A stretch of DNA of 64,000 bases from Amycolatopsis taiwanensis DSM 45107. Lineage in GTDB: Bacteria > Actinomycetota > Actinomycetes > Mycobacteriales > Pseudonocardiaceae. The stretch's first letter is position 1. Every line of letters starts with the position of its first letter. Where the stretch lies: positions 1,481 through 65,480 of the forward strand of contig NZ_JAFB01000041.1 in assembly GCF_000519205.1 (NCBI RefSeq), read 5' to 3'. The notes under the pieces are model-generated. The model had not been told where the DNA came from. It ran no database searches and was given only the letters and a program-made list of their open reading frames with translations. The position numbers and the translations under genes were made by a program. Of the stretch, positions 15,298-24,862 are shown piece after piece.

Positions 15298-15675
15298 TGC
15301 TTTCACTCCTCCAACTACTGTCGGTGGGATGGGGTGCCCCATCACCCTTCATACACGGATGGGGCTAGCGAACACGGCCGGAGCCCAGGACGCAACCGTC
15401 CACACCGGATCTGGTGCCAACTCGTATCGCAGGGTACGGGCACACCGACACCCTCCGGGACTGGATTCACACGGCCAATCAGCACCACGCCCACCACCCT
15501 GGCCTAGGGTGGATGTTGTTCCACGCGCGTGCGCGCGCGTGAATCGCGACAAAGCGGGTGACGTTACCGCCGAGTAGCGGTGACGCGAAGCTGGAGAAAA
15601 GACGACGATAAGGGCAGGGCGAGCGTGCCCCGCCCACACAGTGACCCCCGGATAGCAGCAAGGCGAGGAGATCCC
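15298..15675. other. Divergent promoter and leader region of DUF3052 and aceE
   Basis: The 378 bases separate the divergent genes and must hold both promoters. A hairpin of alternating purine-pyrimidine sequence, CACGCGCG-TGCG-CGCGCGTG, lies at about 15521-15540. The open frame extends upstream of the aceE start to 15580, but without homology or a ribosome site. No clear operator is visible. Confidence 0.4.
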
Positions 15676-18471
15676 TTGGCCCCCGAGAACGACCGCAGCG
15701 CCACCCAGCGGGCCCCGGAGCGGGTACGCGTGATCCGCGACGGCCTGGCCGCTTACCTTCCCGACATCGACCCCGAGGAGACCGCCGAGTGGCTGGACTC
15801 CTTCGACGAGGCGCTCGCCAGGGGCGGTCAGCAGCGGGCCCGTTACCTAATGTTGCGGATCCTGGAACGCGCCCGTGAGCGCAACGTCGGCGTTCCCCCG
15901 CTGACGGCCACGGACTACGTCAACACCATCCCGACCGAGAACGAGCCCTGGTTCCCCGGGGACGAGGAGGTCGAACGGCGCTATCGCGCCTACATCCGGT
16001 GGAACGCGGCGATCATGGTGCACCGCGCGCAGCGGCCCGGGGTGGGCGTCGGCGGGCACATCTCGACCTACGCCTCCTCGGCGGCGCTCTACGAGGTGGG
16101 CTTCAACCACTTCTTCCGCGGCAAGGACCATTCCGGCGGCGGCGACCAGATCTTCATCCAGGGCCACGCGTCCCCGGGCCTCTACGCCCGCGCGTTCCTC
16201 GAGGGCCGCCTGAGCGAGCAGCAGCTGGACGGGTTCCGCCAGGAGCTTTCGCACGGCGGCGAGGGCGGCGGCCTGCCCTCGTACCCGCACCCGCGGCTGA
16301 TGCCGGACTTCTGGGAGTACCCGACGGTCTCCATGGGGCTCGGCCCGATGAACGCCATCTACCAGGCGCGATTCAACCGTTACCTGAGCGACCGCGGCAT
16401 CAAGGACACCAGCGACCAGCACGTGTGGGCGTTCCTCGGCGACGGCGAGATGGACGAGGCGGAGTCGCGCGGCCTGATCCACGTGGCGGCCGGCGAGGGC
16501 CTGGACAACCTCACCTTCGTGATCAACTGCAACCTGCAGCGGCTGGACGGCCCGGTCCGCGGCAACGGCAAGATCATCCAGGAGCTGGAGGCCTACTTCC
16601 GCGGCGCCGGCTGGAACGTGATCAAGGTCATCTGGGGCCGCGAGTGGGACAAGCTGCTGCACGCGGACCGCGACGGCGCCCTGGTCAACCTGATGAACGT
16701 CACGCCGGACGGCGACTACCAGACGTACAAGGCCAACGACGGTGCGTATGTGCGGGAGCACTTCTTCGGCCGCGACCCGCGCACCAAGGAGCTGGTGAAG
16801 GAACTCTCCGACGCCGACATCTGGAACCTCAAGCGAGGCGGGCACGACTACCGCAAGATTTACGCGGCGTACAAGGCGGCGATGGAGCACCACGGGCAGC
16901 CGACGGTGATTCTGGCCCACACGATCAAGGGCTACGGGCTGGGCCCGGCGTTCGAGGGCCGCAACGCCACGCACCAGATGAAGAAGCTCACGCTCGACGA
17001 TCTCAAGCTGTTCCGGGACGCCCAGCGCATTCCGATCAGCGACGCCGAGCTGGAGCGCGACCCGAAGCTGCCGCCGTACTACCACCCGGGCCCGGACTCC
17101 CCGGAGATCGAGTACATGATCGGCCGGCGGCGGGCGCTGGGCGGGTTCCTGCCGCAGCGGAAGGGCAACCGGGCCAAGCCGCTGGTGCTGCCCGGCGACA
17201 AGGCCTACGAGGCGGTCCGTAAGGGCTCGGGCAAGCAGGAGGTCGCCACCACGATGGCGTTCGTCCGGCTGGTCCGGGAGCTGGCCAAGGACCCCGAGAT
17301 CGGGGGCAGGGTGGTGCCGATCATCCCGGACGAGGCGCGCACCTTCGGCCTGGACTCGATGTTCCCGACGGCCAAGATCTACAACCCGCACGGGCAGACC
17401 TACACCTCGGTGGACGCCAACCTCATGCTGGCGTACAAGGAATCCGAGCACGGGCAGCTGCTGCACGAGGGCATCAACGAGGCGGGCTCGACCGCGTCGT
17501 TCACCGCCGTCGGCACCTCGTACGCCACGCACGGCGAGCCGATGATCCCGATCTACATCTTCTACTCGATGTTCGGGTTCCAGCGCACCGGCGACGGGCT
17601 GTACGCGGCGGCCGACCAGATGGCGCGCGGCTTCGTGCTGGGCGCCACGGCCGGCCGCACCACGCTGACCGGTGAGGGCCTGCAGCACGCCGACGGCCAC
17701 TCGCTGCTGCTGGCGCACACCAACCCCGCGGTGGTCGCCTACGACCCGGCATGGTCGTTCGAGATCGCGCACATCGTGCGGGACGGGCTCCGCCGGATGT
17801 ACGGCGAGACCGGCCCGGACGGCAACGGCGAGAACGTGTTCTATTACCTGACCGTCTACAACGAGCCGTACCAGCAGCCGGCCGAACCGGAGAACCTGGA
17901 CGTCGACGGGCTGCTGCGCGGCCTCTACCGCTACGCGGACGCCCCGGCGGGCACCGGCCCCGAGGCACAGATCCTGGTCTCCGGCGTGACCATGCCGGAC
18001 GCGCTGAAGGCGCAGCGGATGCTGGCCGATGAGTGGGGCGTGCGGGCCGCGGTGTGGTCCGCGACGTCGTGGTCGGAGCTGCGGCGCGAGGCCGTCGAGA
18101 TCGACCGGGACAACCTGCTGCACCCGGCCGACTCGCCCCGTGTGCCGTACGTGACCAAGGCGCTGGAGAACGCCGCGGGCCCGGTGGTGGCGGTGTCGGA
18201 CTGGATGCGCGCGGTACCGGACCTGATCCGGCCGTGGGTGCCCAACGACATGATCACGCTCGGCACCGACGGGTTCGGCTTCTCCGACACCCGCCCGGCG
18301 GCGCGGCGGCATTTCCTGGTGGACGCGGAGTCGATCGTGGTCGCCGTGCTCACCGGGCTGGCCCGGCGGGGCGAGGTGCCGCAGGCCACGGTCGTGGAGG
18401 CCACCCGGCGCTACCGCATCCACGACGTGTCGGCCGCCGGCCCGCAGCTGTCCGACTCCGGAAACGCCTGA
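15676..18471 (+). CDS. aceE: Pyruvate dehydrogenase E1 component, homodimeric type
   Basis: 931 residues from a TTG at 15676, with AGGAG 5 bp before it; this gives the same length as the mycobacterial enzyme. It is the thiamine diphosphate-dependent E1 that decarboxylates pyruvate and passes acetyl to lipoyl E2. Visible marks are GVGGHISTYASSAALYEVGFNHFFRGK near residue 115, the diphosphate-Mg site FLGDGEMDEAES followed by FVINCNLQRLDGPVRGN, VILAHTIKGYGLG, and the C-terminal DGFGFSDTRPAARRHF. E2 and E3 are not in the window. It is followed by a strong hairpin before the next gene. Confidence 0.95.
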   Translation: MAPENDRSATQRAPERVRVIRDGLAAYLPDIDPEETAEWLDSFDEALARGGQQRARYLMLRILERARERNVGVPPLTATDYVNTIPTENEPWFPGDEEVERRYRAYIRWNAAIMVHRAQRPGVGVGGHISTYASSAALYEVGFNHFFRGKDHSGGGDQIFIQGHASPGLYARAFLEGRLSEQQLDGFRQELSHGGEGGGLPSYPHPRLMPDFWEYPTVSMGLGPMNAIYQARFNRYLSDRGIKDTSDQHVWAFLGDGEMDEAESRGLIHVAAGEGLDNLTFVINCNLQRLDGPVRGNGKIIQELEAYFRGAGWNVIKVIWGREWDKLLHADRDGALVNLMNVTPDGDYQTYKANDGAYVREHFFGRDPRTKELVKELSDADIWNLKRGGHDYRKIYAAYKAAMEHHGQPTVILAHTIKGYGLGPAFEGRNATHQMKKLTLDDLKLFRDAQRIPISDAELERDPKLPPYYHPGPDSPEIEYMIGRRRALGGFLPQRKGNRAKPLVLPGDKAYEAVRKGSGKQEVATTMAFVRLVRELAKDPEIGGRVVPIIPDEARTFGLDSMFPTAKIYNPHGQTYTSVDANLMLAYKESEHGQLLHEGINEAGSTASFTAVGTSYATHGEPMIPIYIFYSMFGFQRTGDGLYAAADQMARGFVLGATAGRTTLTGEGLQHADGHSLLLAHTNPAVVAYDPAWSFEIAHIVRDGLRRMYGETGPDGNGENVFYYLTVYNEPYQQPAEPENLDVDGLLRGLYRYADAPAGTGPEAQILVSGVTMPDALKAQRMLADEWGVRAAVWSATSWSELRREAVEIDRDNLLHPADSPRVPYVTKALENAAGPVVAVSDWMRAVPDLIRPWVPNDMITLGTDGFGFSDTRPAARRHFLVDAESIVVAVLTGLARRGEVPQATVVEATRRYRIHDVSAAGPQLSDSGNA

Positions 18472-18510
18472 GGTCGCAGGCCCCAGGCGAAACAGCTTGT
18501 GGTCCGGGTC

Positions 18511-18538
18511 ACTCCGGTCGGCCTCGGCCGACCGGGGT
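18511..18538 (+). terminator. Hairpin after aceE
   Basis: CCGGTCGGCC (18514-18523) and GGCCGACCGG (18526-18535) form a perfect 10-bp stem with a TC loop, extended by three more pairs including one G-U. There is no T-run, as usual in actinomycetes. It stands 40 bp after the aceE stop. Confidence 0.6.
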
Positions 18539-18571
18539 GACCCGGCCGACTTGGCGATTAGGATGATCGGT

Positions 18572-19783
18572 GTGACTACACGGCGGGTACCGAGGCCCAG
18601 CGAGCTCCGCGAGATTCTGCGACCGAAGCCGTTCAAGCTGAATCCCACCGAGCGCCGGCTGGCGAACGCGCACACGATCGCCGACCTGCGCACCATTGCC
18701 CGCAAGCGCACCCCCCGCGCGGCGTTCGACTACACCGACGGGGCCGCGGAGCTGGAGGACAGCCTGCGCCGGGCGCGGCAGGCGTTCCGGCGAATCGAGT
18801 TCCATCCCAACGTGCTGCGCGGTGTCGACGATGTGGACACCGGCCGGCAGATCCTCGGCAAGCGCTCAGCGCTGCCGTTCGCCTTCGCGCCGACCGGGTT
18901 CACGCGCATGATGCAGCACGAGGGCGAGCGCGCGGTGGCGCGCGTGGCGCAGCGTGAGGACATCCCGTTCGCGCTCTCCACCATGGGCACCACGTCGATC
19001 GAGGACGTCGCGGAGGCGGCGCCGCAGGCCCGCAAGTGGTTCCAGCTCTACGTGTGGCGGGACCACGCGGCGGGGCTGGACCTGATGCAGCGGGCCGACG
19101 CGGCGGGCTACGACACGCTGCTGCTCACCGTGGACACCCCGGTCGCCGGGGCGCGGCTGCGCGACGTGCGCAACGGCCTCACGATCCCGCCCACCCTCAC
19201 CCTGCGTACCGTCCTCGACGGCGCGACGCACCCGCACTGGTGGTTCAACCTGCTCACCACCGAACCGCTGCAGTTCGCGTCGCTGCAGTCGTTCGGCGGA
19301 ACGGTCGCCGATCTGATCAACAAGCTGTTCGATCCCACGCTGAGCTTCGACGATCTGGCCTGGGTGCGCGAGAACTGGCCGGGCAAGCTGGTGGTCAAGG
19401 GCATCCAGAACGCCGACGACGCGCGGGATGTGGTCAAGCACGGCGCGGACGCGGTGGTGCTGTCCAACCACGGCGGGCGTCAACTCGACCGCGCACCGAC
19501 CCCGCTCGAGCTGCTGCCATCCACATTGGACAGCGTGAACGGCGACGCCGAGGTCTGGCTGGACACCGGCATCCTCTCCGGCGGCGACATCGTCGCCGCG
19601 CTGGCCCGGGGTGCCGACGCCTGCCTCATCGGCCGCGCGTACCTGTACGGGCTGATGGCGGGCGGGGAACGCGGCGTCCAGCGTTGCGTGGACATCCTGC
19701 GCGCCGAGATCGTGCGCACCATGCAGCTGCTGGGTGTCCGTACCCTCGACGACCTCCGGCCCTCCCACGCCACGCTGCGCTGA
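18572..19783 (+). CDS. FMN-dependent alpha-hydroxy-acid dehydrogenase (L-lactate dehydrogenase/oxidase family)
   Basis: 403 residues from GTG 18572; an in-frame ATG lies 9 bp upstream. The GTG is favoured because TAGGAT at 18559-18564 is a good -10 box, so the transcript would start at the codon (leaderless). It is a TIM-barrel flavoprotein: FAFAPTGFTRMMQHEGE and ALSTMGTTSIEDVAEAAP bind FMN, LVVKGI holds the lysine contact, and SNHGGRQLD carries the catalytic histidine and arginine. DTGILSGGDIVAALARGADACLIGRAYLYG is the phosphate site. Closest characterised groups are LldD lactate dehydrogenases and MftD-type enzymes; no mycofactocin genes are nearby. Substrate is uncertain, lactate or another 2-hydroxy acid. 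Confidence 0.88.
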   Translation: MTTRRVPRPSELREILRPKPFKLNPTERRLANAHTIADLRTIARKRTPRAAFDYTDGAAELEDSLRRARQAFRRIEFHPNVLRGVDDVDTGRQILGKRSALPFAFAPTGFTRMMQHEGERAVARVAQREDIPFALSTMGTTSIEDVAEAAPQARKWFQLYVWRDHAAGLDLMQRADAAGYDTLLLTVDTPVAGARLRDVRNGLTIPPTLTLRTVLDGATHPHWWFNLLTTEPLQFASLQSFGGTVADLINKLFDPTLSFDDLAWVRENWPGKLVVKGIQNADDARDVVKHGADAVVLSNHGGRQLDRAPTPLELLPSTLDSVNGDAEVWLDTGILSGGDIVAALARGADACLIGRAYLYGLMAGGERGVQRCVDILRAEIVRTMQLLGVRTLDDLRPSHATLR

Positions 19784-19802
19784 GCGTGGCGCGGGAGGAT
19801 CG

Positions 19803-20435
19803 TCAGCGGGAGGCGGCGACAACCCTGGTGTTCAGCCGGTTCGCCGTGCGGCTCCAGCTCCACCAGCCGTGGATCACCAGCCCGGCGAAAACGAGGTAGA
19901 TGGCGGCCGAGAAGTACAGGCCCGACGCCAGCTGCAGCGGCACGCCGACGGCGTCCACGACCAGCCACACCAACCAGAACTCGACCAGGCCCATTCCCTG
20001 GGCGCCGAAGGCGACGAGGGTGCCGATGAAGATCGCGGCATCCGGCCACGGTGCCCAGGACGCGTCCAGCGCCTGCAGCAGCAGCGCCATGGCGACCGTG
20101 CCGGCGCCGAACAGCCCGGCCATCGCCAGCCGTTCCACCGGCCGGCCGCGCCGCACCACCACGCCGTAGAGCGGGTCGCGCCGGCGCGTCCAGGCCCACC
20201 AGCCGTAGACCGAGATCAGCAGGATGGCCACCTGGCGCGCGGCGAGCCCGCCGAGGTGCGCCGAAACGTAGACCGCGAACAGCAGCACCGTCGCGCCCAC
20301 CTGCACCGGCCATGTCCACAACAGGCGCCGGTCCGCCAGGAAGACCACGGCCAGCGCGAACAGCTGCCCGAGCAACTCGGCGACGGAGATCCACTGTCCG
20401 AACACCGTAAGCCCGTGATGGAGCAGGAAGCTCAT
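19803..20435 (-). CDS. PnuC-family vitamin/nucleoside transporter
   Basis: 210 residues, ATG 20435, with seven predicted membrane helices. Family marks are the VYGWWAWTRRRDPLYGV block, the AFGAQGMGLVEFWLVWLVVDAVGVPLQ segment and a C-terminal FAGLVIHGWWSWSRT. PnuC proteins facilitate uptake of nicotinamide riboside; the actinobacterial branch includes riboflavin carriers (RibM/PnuX), which cannot be excluded. I looked for an FMN riboswitch upstream on the minus strand and found none. The gene converges with the alpha-hydroxy-acid oxidase gene. Confidence 0.85.
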   Translation of the reverse strand: MSFLLHHGLTVFGQWISVAELLGQLFALAVVFLADRRLLWTWPVQVGATVLLFAVYVSAHLGGLAARQVAILLISVYGWWAWTRRRDPLYGVVVRRGRPVERLAMAGLFGAGTVAMALLLQALDASWAPWPDAAIFIGTLVAFGAQGMGLVEFWLVWLVVDAVGVPLQLASGLYFSAAIYLVFAGLVIHGWWSWSRTANRLNTRVVAASR

Positions 20436-21069
20436 TCAAAAGTCCGTGTTCTTGCGTCGGCGAGTTGAAACGCGCCGCCGGAGGCTTCGCGAACGCGGCT
20501 GCGGGCCGCCGGGGCACGATGGCCGGGTGTGCGTTGCCAGGTCATGGTCCGTAGACGCGTTCGTCGATCGCGCGTCTTGAACAACCACAGCAAGAAGTCC
20601 ATGGCGTGATCAACGGGCCGTCCCGGCCGTCAATTCCCGGCCCGGCCGGGCTCGGACCGGGATGGGACGCTGCTCACAGCCTGGAGGTGCCCGTGTCGGC
20701 ACTCCAACGAGTGCCGCGAACCGGCGCGGTGTTGAACATTGTTCCACGATTGGGTGAGTCAGGTAGCGGCGGAAGATCGAGAAGGTCCATAGTGGATTCA
20801 CCGGTGGGGACCGGGGAGATGAGGCCGCCCGGCGTCGCGAAAACTCGCATCGCGCCGGGCGGCCTCGCATCAGAGCCTGTTGGTGATTCGGCAGGACTGC
20901 CGGCCAAGGCAAGTCGCACCCGCGCCATCCGAAGGTAGCCGATGTCGGGGGCAGGGCTCCGAACAGCGAAACCGCAAGATCGCTCTCCAGGCGGGCCCTG
21001 GCCACGGGATCGGCTGGGCGCGTAGGCCACCAGACTCTCACTGTGCCGCGGCATACCATCGACGACATC
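20436..21069. other. Intergenic region between pnuC-like gene and the FasR/MabR-type regulator, with a strong hairpin
   Basis: The 634 bases hold a perfect 14-bp inverted repeat, GAGGCCGCCCGGCG (20821-20834) against CGCCGGGCGGCCTC (20853-20866) with an 18-nt loop, strong enough to terminate transcription in either direction. Short frames on both strands (for example 20674-20790 minus) lack a ribosome site and known family. A TACCAT box at 21054-21059 is a candidate -10 element for the regulator gene. Confidence 0.4.
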
Positions 21070-22281
21070 ATGACCCAGACGAACGCCCGGCCCGCGACGA
21101 AACATCACGGCCTGTCCGCCAAGACTCTGCGCCGGCTCGAACGCGCGTCGGGACGACTTGCCTCCGCCAGCGTCGTCGCGATGGAGCAGCGCCTGCCCTG
21201 GTTCAGCCGGCTGCCCGCCGATCAGCGGGCCAGCGTGCTGATGATCACTCAGACCGGCGCGGCGGGCTTCGTCGACTGGCTGCGCGACTCGCAGGAGGCG
21301 CTGAAGCTCACCACCGAGGCCTTCCGCAGCGCGCCGCAGGAGCTGTCCCGCTGGATCGGGCTGCGGCAGGCGGTCGGCCTGGTACGGCTGGCCATCGAGG
21401 TGTTCGAGGAACAACTGCCCGAGTTCGCCGCGAACGAGACCGAGCAGGCCGCGCTGATCGAAGGCATTCTCCGCTACGGCCGGGAAATCGCTTTCGCCAC
21501 GGCGAACTCCTACGCCGCGGCCGCCGAGGCGCGCGGCGCGTGGGACGCCCGGCTGGAGGCGCTGGTCGTGGACGGCATCGTGCGTGGCGACGCCGAGGAG
21601 TCCCTGCTCTCGCGCGCCGCCGCACTGGGCTGGGACCCGGGCGAGAAGGCCACGGTGCTGGTCGGGCCGCCCTCGTCGGACGACCCGCCGACGGTGGTGT
21701 TCGAGGTGCGGCGGCTCGCCGCCCGGCTCGGCCGCCCGATCCTGCTCAGCGTGCAGGGCTCGCGCCTGGTGATGGTGGCCGGCGGCCCGACCGACGGCTC
21801 GTCGCGCGACGGCGAGGTCCTGGGCAAGCTGGCGATCGCGTTCGGCGAGGGAGCGGTGGTGGCCGGGCCGACCGTGGCGAGCCTGGCGGGCGCGCACCGC
21901 AGCGCCACGGAAGCGCTTTCCGGCCTGCGTGCGGTGGTCGGCTGGCCGGGCGCGCCCCGGCCGGTGCGGTCGGCCGACCTGCTGCCGGAACGCGCGCTGA
22001 CCGGTGACCCGGAAGCGGAACGGCTGCTGATCGAGGAGGTCGCCGCGCCACTGGAGGCGGCGGGGCCGACGCTGCTGCACACCGTCGACGCCTACCTGGA
22101 GTCCGGCGGCGTGCTGGAGACCTGCGCGAAAACCCTGTTCGTGCACCCGAACACGGTGCGGTACCGGCTGCGGCGGGCGGCGGAGCTGACCGGCCGCAAC
22201 GCCGCGAACCCCCGGGACGCGCTGGTGCTCAGGGTCGCGCTGACGGTCGGCAGGCTCGCCCGCGCCCGCGGCCTGTGGTGA
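21070..22281 (+). CDS. fasR: PucR/CdaR-type regulator of fatty acid synthesis, FasR/MabR type
   Basis: 403 residues from ATG 21070; a GTG at 21043 is in frame. The body (residues 30-320) is the RXXLRE-like domain, with WFSRLPADQRASVLMITQTGAAGFVDWLRD. The C-terminal HTH_30 (PucR) domain is at about 340-400: LLHTVDAYLESGGVLETCAKTLFVHPNTVRYRLRRAAELTGRN. It lies directly upstream of fabD-fabH-acpP-fabF, as FasR does in Streptomyces and MabR (Rv2242) in Mycobacterium, which regulate this operon in response to acyl-CoA. A matching operator is present before fabD (22374-22394). The symbol reflects this synteny. Confidence 0.88.
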   Translation: MTQTNARPATKHHGLSAKTLRRLERASGRLASASVVAMEQRLPWFSRLPADQRASVLMITQTGAAGFVDWLRDSQEALKLTTEAFRSAPQELSRWIGLRQAVGLVRLAIEVFEEQLPEFAANETEQAALIEGILRYGREIAFATANSYAAAAEARGAWDARLEALVVDGIVRGDAEESLLSRAAALGWDPGEKATVLVGPPSSDDPPTVVFEVRRLAARLGRPILLSVQGSRLVMVAGGPTDGSSRDGEVLGKLAIAFGEGAVVAGPTVASLAGAHRSATEALSGLRAVVGWPGAPRPVRSADLLPERALTGDPEAERLLIEEVAAPLEAAGPTLLHTVDAYLESGGVLETCAKTLFVHPNTVRYRLRRAAELTGRNAANPRDALVLRVALTVGRLARARGLW

Positions 22282-22373
22282 CCGCCGCGGGTGGCTTCCG
22301 GTGATCGAAGTCACCTCAGCGATGCCCGATTCCGACAAGGCATCCGGCTCGTGCATCGCGACTCGCTGGTCAA

Positions 22374-22394
22374 CTTTGTAGACGCCCCACAACA
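22374..22394 (+). promoter_or_regulatory. Candidate FasR/MabR operator upstream of fabD
   Basis: The sequence reads CTTTGT, nine bases (AGACGCCCC), then ACAACA. This matches the published MabR inverted repeat TTTTGT-N9-ACAAAA in spacing and in 9 of 12 arm positions. It lies 67 bp before the fabD start and directly after the regulator gene. Confidence 0.65.
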
Positions 22395-22460
22395 TCACCA
22401 CGCGGACTTGGTGACCGGTGGCAATGCCGACCATGGGCACGCACCGTGTTCTCTGGACAC

Positions 22461-23375
22461 GTGACGGCACTGCTCGCCCCTGGACAGGGTTCTCAGGCTC
22501 CTGGCATGTTCACGCCGTGGTTGGACCTCGACGGCACCCGGGAAAAGCTCGCGCGCTGGTCGGAGGTCACCGGCCTCGACCTGGTGCACCTGGGGACCGA
22601 GGCCGACGCCGAGACCATCCAGGACACCGCGGTCGCCCAGCCACTGATCGTCGCGCTGTCCCTGCTCGCGTTCGGCGAGCTGCGCGAGGTCGTCCCGGGC
22701 CACGCCCCGGTCGCCGGCCACTCGGTCGGCGAACTCGCCGCCGCGGCCGTCGCGGGCGTTCTGTCCGATGAGGACGCTGTCGCACTGGCCGCCGTGCGCG
22801 GCGCGGAGATGGCGAAGGCATGCGCCGCCGAGCCGACCAGCATGGCCGCGGTGATGCTGGGCGAGCCCGATGAGGTGGTGGCGTGGCTGGCCGAGCACGG
22901 CCTGGCCGCCGCCAACCGCAACGGGGCGGGCCAGATCGTGGCTTCGGGCGCGGCCGAGGCGATCGCCCGGATCGTGGCCGAACCCCTGGCGGGCACCAAG
23001 GTGCGGCAGCTCAAGGTCGCCGGCGCCTTCCACACCGACTACATGGCCCCCGCCGAAGCGGCGCTGCGGGAGCACGCCACGAGCATCAGCCCCGCCGACC
23101 CCACGCGCCCGCTGCTGTCCAATGCCGACGGTGCCGTGGTGAGCAGCGGCGCCGAATACCTCGACCGGCTCATCAAACAGGTGACCCGGCCGGTGCGCTG
23201 GGACCTCACCATGGACGGGCTGGTCTCCCTCGGGGTGACCGCCACGATCGAGCTTCCCCCCGCCGGCACGCTGACCGGACTGGTCAAGCGCCAGCTCAAG
23301 GGAGTGGTCACCAAGACCGTCGCGGTGAAGACTCCGGCCGAGGCCGCATCCGTGGCCGAAGCCGTCGGGCAGTGA
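22461..23375 (+). CDS. fabD: Malonyl-CoA:ACP transacylase
   Basis: 304 residues from GTG 22461, which gives the family N-terminus VTALLAPGQGSQ; a GTG 15 bp upstream is in frame. It moves malonate from CoA to ACP for fatty acid elongation. The nucleophile is S88 in GHSVG and the catalytic histidine is in AGAFHTDYM (near residue 195); the GQGSQ oxyanion loop is at 9-13. It is the first gene of the operon with fabH, acpP and fabF, 57 bp before fabH. Confidence 0.95.
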   Translation: MTALLAPGQGSQAPGMFTPWLDLDGTREKLARWSEVTGLDLVHLGTEADAETIQDTAVAQPLIVALSLLAFGELREVVPGHAPVAGHSVGELAAAAVAGVLSDEDAVALAAVRGAEMAKACAAEPTSMAAVMLGEPDEVVAWLAEHGLAAANRNGAGQIVASGAAEAIARIVAEPLAGTKVRQLKVAGAFHTDYMAPAEAALREHATSISPADPTRPLLSNADGAVVSSGAEYLDRLIKQVTRPVRWDLTMDGLVSLGVTATIELPPAGTLTGLVKRQLKGVVTKTVAVKTPAEAASVAEAVGQ

Positions 23376-23432
23376 CCCTGGCCCACGGGCGTGAACCAGA
23401 CAAATCAGATAAATTCTGCAGAGGGAGGGCGA

Positions 23433-24404
23433 GTGAGACTTCGCCTCAAGCAGGGCCCCACCGCGACCAGGGTCATGGGCATCGGCAGCACCCAGCCGGA
23501 GCGAGTGGTAACCAACGACGACCTCGCCGAGATCATGGACACCAACGACCAGTGGATCCGGGAACGGGTCGGGATCGTCGAGCGCCGGTTCGCCGAAAAG
23601 GACGAGCTGCTGGTGGACATGGCGGTCACGGCGGGCCGGAACGCGCTCGCCGACGCCGGCGTCGAACCGTCCGAAGTGGACACCGTGATCGTGCCGAACT
23701 GCACGATGCCCTCCCCCATCCCGAACGCGGCGGCACAGGTCGCCGACCGGATCGGGGTCGCCAAGGCCGGCGCGTTCGACCTCAACGCCGCGTGCGCCGG
23801 ATTCTGCTATGCCCTGGGCGTCGCCTCGGACCTCATCCGGGCCGGTTCCTCGCGGAAGGTGCTGGTGATCGGCGCGGAAAAGCTGACCGACTGGGTGGAG
23901 CCGACCGACCGGGCCAACGCGATCATCTTCGCCGACGGCGCCGGCGCGGCCGTGGTCGGGCCGGCCGAGGAGCCGGGCATCGGCCCGGTCGCGTGGGGCA
24001 GTGCGGGTGAGCTGGTCGACATGATCTACATGCGCGACCACCAGTACCTGGCCCAGGAAGGCCAGTCGGTGTTCCGCTGGGCGACCACCCAGATCGCGCC
24101 GATCGCGCTGCGGGCCCTGGAGGAGGCCGGGCTGACGCCCGCCGACGTGGACGTGCTGATCCCGCACCAGGCCAACCTGCGTATCGTCGACGCGATCGCG
24201 AAGAAGCTGCGCACCAAGGGTGCCCGGGAAGACATGGTCGTCGCCGACGACATCAGGTACTCGGGCAACACCTCGTCCGCGTCCATCCCGATGGCGCTGG
24301 ACCACATGCGCAAGGCGGGCACGGCCAAGACCGGCGACGTGGTGCTGATGGTGGGTTTCGGCGCCGGATTGTCCTACGCCGGTCAGGTCATGATCTGCCC
24401 GTGA
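23433..24404 (+). CDS. fabH: Beta-ketoacyl-ACP synthase III
   Basis: 323 residues from GTG 23433, preceded by GAGGGAGGGCGA. It condenses an acyl-CoA starter with malonyl-ACP to begin each chain. The triad is complete: C121 in NAACAGFC, H245 in IPHQANLR and N279 in SGNTSSAS. FLNAACAGF-type context and the glycine-rich MVGFGAGLSYAGQ end are canonical. The choice of starter decides between straight and branched fatty acids, but this cannot be read here. Presence of FabH together with FabF and ACP means a type II system, as in Streptomyces. Confidence 0.95.
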   Translation: MRLRLKQGPTATRVMGIGSTQPERVVTNDDLAEIMDTNDQWIRERVGIVERRFAEKDELLVDMAVTAGRNALADAGVEPSEVDTVIVPNCTMPSPIPNAAAQVADRIGVAKAGAFDLNAACAGFCYALGVASDLIRAGSSRKVLVIGAEKLTDWVEPTDRANAIIFADGAGAAVVGPAEEPGIGPVAWGSAGELVDMIYMRDHQYLAQEGQSVFRWATTQIAPIALRALEEAGLTPADVDVLIPHQANLRIVDAIAKKLRTKGAREDMVVADDIRYSGNTSSASIPMALDHMRKAGTAKTGDVVLMVGFGAGLSYAGQVMICP

Positions 24405-24474
24405 TACCACTTACCCCGGCGGGCGCCGCTCGCCGGGGCGCAAGCCTCAAGATAGGGAGAAAGGGAAACCAACA

Positions 24475-24720
24475 GTGGCGGACAAACAAGAGATCCTGGC
24501 CGGGCTCGCCGAGATCGTCGAAGAGGTCGCCGGTGTCGCCCAGGACGACGTGAGCTCCGAGAAGTCGTTCGTGGACGACCTGGACATCGACTCGCTGTCC
24601 ATGGTGGAGATCGCCGTGCAGGCCGAGGACAAGTTCGGGGTCAAGATCCCCGACGACGAACTGGCCAACCTCAAGACCGTCGGCGACGCCGTCGACTACG
24701 TCGCGGCCAACGCCGCCTGA
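24475..24720 (+). CDS. acpP: Acyl carrier protein
   Basis: 81 residues, GTG 24475, preceded by GGGAGAAAGGGAAA. It is acidic and all-helical. The phosphopantetheine attachment site is S40 in DDLDIDSLSMVE. It carries the growing chain for FabH and FabF. Slightly longer spacing to fabF (142 bp) than the other gaps may allow a separate ribosome loading or promoter. Confidence 0.95.
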   Translation: MADKQEILAGLAEIVEEVAGVAQDDVSSEKSFVDDLDIDSLSMVEIAVQAEDKFGVKIPDDELANLKTVGDAVDYVAANAA

Positions 24721-24862
24721 ACCATCAGGCCCGGGCCTGAACCCGTGAATCTTCAGTGTTGTTCAAAACGTGTTGGGGTGGCCAGGCCGTGATTTCGGTC
24801 GTCGGCTGCCGGTTGAGACGTTGTGGGCAACCCTCGTTCCTGTGTGACCTCGGGAGAACCTT

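Noticed and set aside
20436..20700. FMN riboswitch upstream of the PnuC-like gene
   Set aside because: None of the conserved RFN elements (AGGGGCA, CCGACGGT and so on) are found on the minus strand.
20674..20790. Small peptide gene, 38 residues (begins MDLLDLPPLP)
   Set aside because: The start resembles some ribosomal-peptide precursors, but it has no ribosome site, no cysteines and no processing enzyme nearby.
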